This document shows, piece by piece, positions 45,802 through 51,446 of a DNA stretch of 51,446 bases. This DNA is from Chlorobiaceae bacterium. GTDB taxonomy: Bacteria; Bacteroidota; Chlorobiia; Chlorobiales; Chlorobiaceae. The notes under the pieces were generated by a model. The model saw only the letters and a program-made list of their open reading frames with translations, made no database searches and had not been told where the DNA came from. Each line of letters starts with the position of its first letter. Position 1 is the first letter of the stretch. The stretch lies in assembly GCA_013334965.1 (NCBI GenBank), contig JAAXWO010000015.1, positions 1-51,446 on the forward strand, read 5' to 3'. The position numbers and the translations under genes are program-made.

Positions 45802-47130
45802 ATGAAGAAAAGCAAAACCATCGTCCCCCTTATCATGCTCGCAGCCGGACTCCTGTCGGCTCAGCCCGGTCTGGCGGCGAACAATATCTCGATCGCCCTT
45901 GAGTCGCTGACGCTCGATGAGGCGTTACGACTGACAAGGGAGCATAACCCGAAAGCCCTGCAGGCATCGGAAGAGGTGAAAGCCGCAGACGCAAAAATCA
46001 CCGAGGGACGCAGCGGATACTACCCGCACCTGTCTGCCAAAGCAGGATACCGCTATATGGACCCCGTATCGGAGCTCTCCTTCGGAGGAGTGCCGTTAAA
46101 GTTCATGCCGAACGACAACTATGACGCCAGGATCACTGCCGAAATGATGATCTACGATTTCGGCAGGACAGGGCGATCCGTCGACCTAGCCGTTTCGGGA
46201 AAAAACGCAGCTGGCATCCGGCAGGACATGACCGTTCGAGACCTTTCACTGGCGACCGTCAGGGCCTTCTACTCAGTGATGTTCCTGCAGGAAGCCGTGA
46301 AGGTTCAGGAGAGGGAGATCGTCGCCCTGCAGAAAAATCTCGACCAGATGCAGAAACGCTATAAAGAGGGGGTAGCTACCCGTTTCGACCTCCTGACGAC
46401 ACAGGTGCGGCTCGCCACGGCAGGCAACCGCAAAATCGACCTCCAGACGCAGCTCGACAACCAGGAGATCTCCCTTCGCCGCCTCTGTGGCCTCAAAGGG
46501 GAAAACAAGCTGAAGCTGAAGGGCTCTTTCGAAATCTCCGCAGCTGACATGGACGGATCAAGGCTTGTCGCATCTGCTCTCGAACAGCGTCCGGAAGTGA
46601 TGCTCGCCCGGGAAAATTTCCGCGCAGCTTCGTACCGCAAATCGATGTCCGCTAAAGAGGGTATGCCCAGAATCGTCGGCAGCGCCTCCTGGGGAACGAC
46701 CAACGGCTACGTTCCGGACATCAATGAGATGCGCACCAACGTATCGGCAGGCGTCGAATTGAGGGTGCCGATCTTTAACGGATTCAGGACGAGCGCGTCA
46801 ACCAGGGAGGCCGCAGCCATGATGCGCTCCGCTGAACAGGAGCGGATCGATACCGAGGATCTGGTTCAGGCAGAGGTACGGCAATCGGTCAATTCGCTGA
46901 AAACCAGCATCGAAAAAATCGAAACGACCAAAATGCAGGTAGCCCAGGCTGAACTGGCCGCACAGCATGCACGTGCCCGATACCAGAACGGCCTCGCCAC
47001 CACTCTCGACCTGCTCAATGCTGAAAACTCGCTGGCAGAAGCTGAACTAGCACAGCTGCAGGCCCGCTATGAATATGTACTGAACGCCTATTCGGTCAGG
47101 CGCGCCGCCGGCGACCTGATCAGGCAATAA
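45802..47130 (+). CDS. TolC-family outer membrane efflux protein
   Basis: A 442-residue outer membrane factor. The signal peptide MKKSKTIVPLIMLAAGLLSA is followed by the two OEP repeats typical of TolC, with long helices (LQKNLDQMQKRYKEGVATRF and MQVAQAELAAQHARARYQNG) and the conserved NGLATTLDLLNAENSLAEAE. It forms the outer channel for the EmrA-EmrB pump encoded downstream. First gene of the operon, 35 bp after the sigma-54 promoter. Confidence 0.93.
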   Translation: MKKSKTIVPLIMLAAGLLSAQPGLAANNISIALESLTLDEALRLTREHNPKALQASEEVKAADAKITEGRSGYYPHLSAKAGYRYMDPVSELSFGGVPLKFMPNDNYDARITAEMMIYDFGRTGRSVDLAVSGKNAAGIRQDMTVRDLSLATVRAFYSVMFLQEAVKVQEREIVALQKNLDQMQKRYKEGVATRFDLLTTQVRLATAGNRKIDLQTQLDNQEISLRRLCGLKGENKLKLKGSFEISAADMDGSRLVASALEQRPEVMLARENFRAASYRKSMSAKEGMPRIVGSASWGTTNGYVPDINEMRTNVSAGVELRVPIFNGFRTSASTREAAAMMRSAEQERIDTEDLVQAEVRQSVNSLKTSIEKIETTKMQVAQAELAAQHARARYQNGLATTLDLLNAENSLAEAELAQLQARYEYVLNAYSVRRAAGDLIRQ

Positions 47131-47143
47131 CCGGACGTCGACC

Positions 47144-47626
47144 ATGACAAAGACCATAAATAAACCATTACGCACCATCCTCTGCCCGGTTGATTTCTCG
47201 CCGTCTTCCGAGAAAGCGCTTCTGCACGCGGCAGGACAGTATTCTGCAGACAGCGAGCTGATCATCCTTCACATCGATTATCCGGGATCGGGCGATCGGG
47301 GTACGCTCCTGAAAGAGCACCTGCATCACTTTTCGCGCTATTCCGATATCCTGTCCGAATATGGCTGCAAGGTCCGCTTCGCCGTGGAGTATGGAACACC
47401 GGCAGAGGCCATCATTCTATTTGCAGAGAAATACGGAACCGATTTAATCGTGATGGGATCACACGGCTCCAGCAACATCTTGCGGCTGCTTGTGGGAAGC
47501 ACGGCAGAAAAGGTCATGCGAAACGCTCCTTGCCCTGTAATGATCCTTAAGTCCCCTGAATCCGTCGAGACAGCGGACGAGGCCGTTTATGAAAACATCG
47601 AACTCTTGTCAAACACCAACGATTGA
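47144..47626 (+). CDS. Universal stress protein UspA family
   Basis: A 160-residue single-domain Usp. It starts LRTILCPVDFSPSSEKALLH; the ATP-binding motif G-2x-G-9x-GS is GSHGSSNILRLLVGS near residues 106-120, so it is the ATP-binding class. It sits inside the efflux operon between the tolC and emrA genes (13 and 6 bp gaps), an unusual insertion that suggests stress-linked control or protection during toxin exposure. Confidence 0.93.
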   Translation: MTKTINKPLRTILCPVDFSPSSEKALLHAAGQYSADSELIILHIDYPGSGDRGTLLKEHLHHFSRYSDILSEYGCKVRFAVEYGTPAEAIILFAEKYGTDLIVMGSHGSSNILRLLVGSTAEKVMRNAPCPVMILKSPESVETADEAVYENIELLSNTND

Positions 47627-47632
47627 TCACCC

Positions 47633-48625
47633 ATGGCAGACCCGAAAAACCATAACCACGACACCTCGGCATCAGCGGCAACAAAACCGGAAAACGACAA
47701 GTCATGGATACGTATAGCCATATTCGGCATACTCCTCGTCGTGGGAGTCGTCTGGGGCGGCACGAAGCTTTACCGCTCGTTCCAGTATGTCGAAACAGAC
47801 AACGCCCAGATCGAGGGGGATATCTACCCTGTCATTCCGCGCGTCCCCGGCAAAGTGATTGAAGTGACAGCAAAGGACAATCAGGCCGTCACGAGGGGCG
47901 ACACGCTCATCAAGCTTGACCCTGCGGATTACCAGATCAGGCGTGACATGGCTGAAGCGGCCCTGCTGAATGCGCAGGCATCCGTTTCGGAAGCAAGGGC
48001 GGATATCAGTGCAGCGGGAGCCACCCGGATAAAGCTGGAAGCCGATCTCCGGCGCAGCAGGAACCTTCAGCGCCAGGATGTCATTTCACAGGCGGAGCTC
48101 GACGCGACACAGGCAGGGGCGACTGCTGCCACGGCAAAACAGACGGCTGCTGGCGACAAGTATGAAGCGGCAAAAGCGCAGGTAAAGCTTCGTGAAGCAG
48201 AGCTGAAGAACGCTGAACTGCAACTCTCATGGGCGAACATAACCGCCCCTGCATCAGGCCATATCTCCAGGAAGAACATCCAGCCTGGCCAATACGTCAC
48301 CCCCGGCCAGCAGTTGATCGCGATCGTCGGAAGCAACGAGCTCTGGGTGGTGGCCAACTTCAAGGAGACGCAGCTCGAAAAGGTACGACCCGGCCAACCG
48401 GTGATCATCCGGGTCGACGCGTTTCCCGGCAAGGAGTTCAACGGCAGGGTAGAATCTATCTCCGCAGGAACCGGAGCAAAATTCACACTGCTGCCTCCCG
48501 ACAATGCCAGCGGAAACTTCGTGAAAGTGACGCAGAGGATTCCGGTTAAAATCGTCTTCACCGAAAAGCCGGACAAGCCGCTTTCAGCCGGCATGAACGT
48601 CATTGTCGAAGTCAAGGTAAAATAA
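47633..48625 (+). CDS. EmrA/HlyD-type membrane fusion protein
   Basis: A 330-residue periplasmic adaptor. One transmembrane helix (about 26-43, RIAIFGILLVVGVVWGG) follows a His-rich cytosolic start (KNHNHD). The lipoyl-like halves YVETDNAQIEGDIYPVIPRV and ITAPASGHISRKNIQPGQYV flank an alpha-hairpin coiled coil (about 100-190, Ala-rich). It joins EmrB to TolC. 17 bp before emrB. Confidence 0.94.
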   Translation: MADPKNHNHDTSASAATKPENDKSWIRIAIFGILLVVGVVWGGTKLYRSFQYVETDNAQIEGDIYPVIPRVPGKVIEVTAKDNQAVTRGDTLIKLDPADYQIRRDMAEAALLNAQASVSEARADISAAGATRIKLEADLRRSRNLQRQDVISQAELDATQAGATAATAKQTAAGDKYEAAKAQVKLREAELKNAELQLSWANITAPASGHISRKNIQPGQYVTPGQQLIAIVGSNELWVVANFKETQLEKVRPGQPVIIRVDAFPGKEFNGRVESISAGTGAKFTLLPPDNASGNFVKVTQRIPVKIVFTEKPDKPLSAGMNVIVEVKVK

Positions 48626-48642
48626 GGCAAAGGAAAGGCATC

Positions 48643-50262
48643 ATGGCTGCAGAAGCAACAGGGGCGAAAGGCATCATCTCCGATCCGGCGCATCAACTGC
48701 CGGCACACACCTATGAAACCGGGATGAAAAAGGTGATCATCACGGCTACGGTCATCATCGCGGCAATGCTTGAGCTGATCGACACCACCATCGTCAACGT
48801 CGCCCTCAACCACATCAGCGGCAACCTCGGCGCAAGCATCGAAGACGTTTCCTGGGTAGTGACGAGCTATGCCATCGCAAACGTGATCATCATCCCGCTC
48901 TCCGGTTTCCTCGGCAACCTCCTGGGACGCAGGAACTATTTCGTCGGGTCAATCCTGCTGTTCACGCTGGCGTCGCTGTTCTGCGGCATGTCGACGAACA
49001 TCTGGATGCTGGTTTTTTTCAGGTTCGTCCAGGGCATTGGAGGCGGTGCGCTCCTGCCGACATCACAGGCCATTCTCTACGAGACATTCAAGCCGGAGGA
49101 GCGGGGCACTGCCACCGGCATCTTTTCGATGGGCCTGATTCTCGGCCCCACCTTTGGCCCCCTGCTGGGCGGCTACCTTGTCGACTACTTCGCGTGGGAG
49201 TGGTGTTTCTTCGTGAACATTCCCGTCGGCCTGATGGCCGCATGGGCTGCCCTCACCTTCGTCAAGGAGCCCAAAGTCCGGCACATCGTGCAAAAGATCG
49301 ACTGGGCAGGCATCGCCCTGCTTGCCGTCGGCATCGGCTCCCTGCAGTTCATTCTCGAACGAGGCGAGTCCAAGGACTGGTTCGAAACGCCCTATATCAC
49401 CTTTTTCACCTTCATCGCAATACTCTCTCTCGCTCTTTTCGTATGGCATGAACTGCGCACAGAGCACCCTGCGGTCGACCTGAGCGTGCTCGGACGCAGC
49501 AAGAACCTGGCCATCGGCGCCGTACTGACCTTCATCGTCGGTTACGGGCTCTACGGCTCCCTCTTCGTATTTCCGGTTTTCGTACAGCGACTGCTCGGTT
49601 TTACCGCTCTGCTGACGGGAGAGGTGCTCTTTCCCAGCGCGTTGCTCACCGGCGCCATATCGATCCCGCTGGGCATCGCCATGCAGCGTGGAGTATCGCC
49701 AAAATTGCTCATGGCCATCGGGATGAGCGCCTTCATGCTCTTCTGCTGGGAGCTCGGGATGCAGACCTTGCAGTCCGGTTCGCCCAACTTCTTCTGGGTG
49801 CTGCTCCTGCGAGGATTTGCCCTCGGCTTCATCTTCATCCCGGTCACCATGCTTGCCGTCGCAGGGCTTCACGGGCGTGACATAGGACAGGCGACCGGCC
49901 TGAACAACATGGTGCGTCAGCTCGGAGGTTCGTTCGGCATTGCCATCACCAACACCTATATTGCCAAACGCGTCGCGGTTCACCGTACGGAGCTGCTGAG
50001 CCATATCTCCCCCTACGATCCGGCTGTGGTAATGAGGATCGAAGGGCTCAAACAGGCGTTGGGATCCAGGACCCTCTCACCCGTGGAGGCACAGCAGGGA
50101 ACTTGGAAAGCGCTCGAAGGGATCGTCACCGGCCAGAGCTACCACCTCGCCTACATGGACGCATTCAAGCTTATCGCCCTGCTCTTCCTCTGCTGCCTGC
50201 CACTGCTGCTCTTCATCAGGATAGACAAAAAAGAAAAAGCGGACCTTTCACAGGTCCATTGA
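48643..50262 (+). CDS. EmrB/QacA-type MFS drug efflux transporter
   Basis: A 539-residue drug:H+ antiporter of the DHA2 family with 14 transmembrane helices. Motif D1 LIDTTIVNVALNHI, motif A-like GFLGNLLGRRNYF, and motif C ILGPTFGPLLGGYLVD are seen. An N-terminal hydrophilic leader of about 25 residues precedes TM1. Substrates are unknown; EmrAB-TolC pumps handle hydrophobic uncouplers and antibiotics. Last gene of the operon; a bidirectional terminator follows. Confidence 0.95.
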   Translation: MAAEATGAKGIISDPAHQLPAHTYETGMKKVIITATVIIAAMLELIDTTIVNVALNHISGNLGASIEDVSWVVTSYAIANVIIIPLSGFLGNLLGRRNYFVGSILLFTLASLFCGMSTNIWMLVFFRFVQGIGGGALLPTSQAILYETFKPEERGTATGIFSMGLILGPTFGPLLGGYLVDYFAWEWCFFVNIPVGLMAAWAALTFVKEPKVRHIVQKIDWAGIALLAVGIGSLQFILERGESKDWFETPYITFFTFIAILSLALFVWHELRTEHPAVDLSVLGRSKNLAIGAVLTFIVGYGLYGSLFVFPVFVQRLLGFTALLTGEVLFPSALLTGAISIPLGIAMQRGVSPKLLMAIGMSAFMLFCWELGMQTLQSGSPNFFWVLLLRGFALGFIFIPVTMLAVAGLHGRDIGQATGLNNMVRQLGGSFGIAITNTYIAKRVAVHRTELLSHISPYDPAVVMRIEGLKQALGSRTLSPVEAQQGTWKALEGIVTGQSYHLAYMDAFKLIALLFLCCLPLLLFIRIDKKEKADLSQVH

Positions 50263-50288
50263 GAGGAGTCAGGAGTCACCATAACATG

Positions 50289-50316
50289 AAAAGCCGCCCT
50301 GATTATGGCGGCTTTT
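50289..50316. terminator. Bidirectional terminator between emrB and the repeat protein
   Basis: AAAAGCCGCC (50289-50298) pairs with GGCGGCTTTT (50307-50316), 8-nt loop, extended by an imperfect 6-bp outer stem. It serves both convergent genes. Confidence 0.85.
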
Positions 50317-50372
50317 CGTGTTATGCTCTCAAAACAGGAGCACTTCCGGCAGGCTTTTGCCTCAGCCTTTCG

Positions 50373-51446
50373 TCAGTCCCGGACTATCACCACGGGGACA
50401 GGACTCGAGTAAACCAGCGAACCCGTCTTGAAATAGTCGCCCGACACGTTGCCCAGCCTGATCAGCGTTCCTTTCAGTGACGTACGCCCGGCAACATCTA
50501 GATGCATCGTCGCATCATTGGTGATCGAGCCGGTCGACACCAGCGTCAGGCTTCCGGCTGAGCTCTGGCCTCCAGACAAACTGGTTGCCGACAGCACCGT
50601 TGCACTGTTCTCGCTGATGCTCACGCTTCCGCCGCCCACAAATCCAAGTTTCCCGGTATTGAAGGCGTCTCCTGCGGCGTTGCCCACGTTGATCGAGCTG
50701 CCCGACAGCGTGCTCAGGCCGGTTACCGTGATGGTCGACGACGGCGCGTTCGACAACGCACCCGACGAAACCAACGTCAGGCTCTGCGCCTTGTTCACCC
50801 CTGCCAGCATCGTCGAACTGTCCTCGCTGATGCTCACCGAACCCGGACTGGTAAAGCGCAGCGTACCGGTATTGAAACTGTCGCTACTGGCATTCCCCAC
50901 GTTGATCGACGCACCCGACAACGTGCCCAGGCCCGTCACGGCAATGCTCGACGAGGCTGCGTTTGAGAGTGCTCCAGTCGAAGAGAGCGTCAGGGCATAA
51001 GCGCCGCTGGCTCCCGTCAGCATCGTATCGCCATCTTCGCTGACGTTCACGTTGCCGGTACTGTTGACGCGCAGCGTGCCTGTCCTGAAATCGTCTCCTG
51101 CCGCGTTGCCCAGGTTGATCGAAGTGCCCGACAACGTACTCTGGCCGGTTACGCCAATCCTCGATGAGGCCGCGTTGGTCAGCAGACCTGACGCGGAGAG
51201 GACCAGGGTCGAGGCCATGTTGACGCCTGCCAACGTAGTATCGCTGTTTTCGCTGATGTTCACATCTCCCGGGCTGTTGAAGGTCAGGCTGCCCGTGTTG
51301 AACGCGTCTCCGGCTGCGTTGCCCAGATTGATCGATGCTGCAGACAACGAACTCAAGCCCGTCACAAGAATGTTTGACGATGCCGCGTTGCTCAACGCTC
51401 CCGTCGAGGAGAGCGTCAGCGTCGAGGCCCGGCTTGCTCCCGACAA
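50373..51446 (-). CDS. Large repeat surface protein, C-terminal part (runs off window)
   Basis: The last 357 residues of a larger protein whose start lies beyond the window edge. It consists of four 71-residue repeats in exact register, plus a fifth degenerate unit that carries a 6-residue insertion near the C-terminus. A typical unit has LTLSSTGALSNAASS, SSLSAASINLGNAAGDAF and GDVNISENSDTTLAG. Composition (Ser, Thr, Gly, Asn, Ala; no Cys) fits a beta-helical adhesin or haemagglutinin-like exoprotein. The C-terminus ends VVIVRD without an autotransporter barrel, a sorting motif or a CHU-type tail, so secretion may use a two-partner or type I/IX route. Nothing in the window identifies its partner. 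Confidence 0.75.
   Translation of the reverse strand: MSGASRASTLTLSSTGALSNAASSNILVTGLSSLSAASINLGNAAGDAFNTGSLTFNSPGDVNISENSDTTLAGVNMASTLVLSASGLLTNAASSRIGVTGQSTLSGTSINLGNAAGDDFRTGTLRVNSTGNVNVSEDGDTMLTGASGAYALTLSSTGALSNAASSSIAVTGLGTLSGASINVGNASSDSFNTGTLRFTSPGSVSISEDSSTMLAGVNKAQSLTLVSSGALSNAPSSTITVTGLSTLSGSSINVGNAAGDAFNTGKLGFVGGGSVSISENSATVLSATSLSGGQSSAGSLTLVSTGSITNDATMHLDVAGRTSLKGTLIRLGNVSGDYFKTGSLVYSSPVPVVIVRD
50430..51446 (-). repeat. Tandem 213-bp repeats
   Basis: Equivalent points occur at 50661, 50874, 51087 and 51300: exactly 213 bp apart with no indels. The unit nearest the stop is offset by 231 bp (point at 50430), an 18-bp insertion. Copies differ by scattered substitutions. Confidence 0.9.

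Overview
The window looks like chromosome of a green sulfur bacterium (Chlorobiota, Chlorobium/Chlorobaculum-like). This is inferred from a membrane sulfide:quinone reductase, ferredoxin-linked 2-oxoacid oxidoreductase subunits, an ArsA ATPase with a C-terminal HSP20-like domain, a DUF1997 protein (a family typical of phototrophs) and bacterial housekeeping genes with few strong Shine-Dalgarno sites. No rRNA or chlorosome gene is present to prove it. No CRISPR array, complete insertion sequence or integrase was seen.

Left part (1-13000). A long leftward cluster carries scpA, a DUF1015 gene, tsaE, tsaB, rsfS, gyrA, a dual-CDGSH Fe-S gene and pyrG: chromosome condensation, tRNA t6A synthesis, ribosome silencing, topology and CTP supply. 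A secreted TPR protein and a papain-like protease converge next to it. Then come an amtB-glnK ammonium operon and a cold-shock-type RRM protein.

Middle (13000-30200). An SDR epimerase is followed by two tandem paralogues that fuse TPR repeats to a family-9-like glycosyltransferase domain, then glmS and pyrF (leftward). A rightward run holds ftsH, acyP, dxr, rseP, prfA, a DUF1997 gene, a TrkA-N potassium channel and a nitroreductase. One tRNA-Val(TAC) lies antisense between acyP and dxr.

Accessory stretch (30200-35500). It holds a secreted alpha/beta hydrolase, a two-gene cassette (YkgJ-type cysteine-cluster protein plus a small secreted IK-repeat peptide) bracketed by two copies of a short inverted-repeat element, an orphan phage-type lysozyme, and sqr with a 52-codon companion gene downstream. 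The ArsA ATPase gene is divergent from sqr.

Right part (35500-51446). iorA-iorB-paaK-ACT form an arylpyruvate/arylacetyl-CoA operon. A MITE-like element of about 370 bp separates it from a PLP aminotransferase gene. Next are a DUF4412 lipoprotein and a GAF-GAF-AAA+-HTH sigma-54 activator. The activator is divergent from a tolC-uspA-emrA-emrB efflux operon that has a near-consensus -24/-12 promoter and a candidate upstream activator site. The window ends inside a large 71-residue-repeat surface protein gene.

The most interesting signals are the sigma-54-controlled efflux module, the repeat-bracketed YkgJ/peptide cassette, the MITE-like palindromic element, the small gene and leader ORF attached to sqr, and an IorA that lacks its usual ferredoxin domain.
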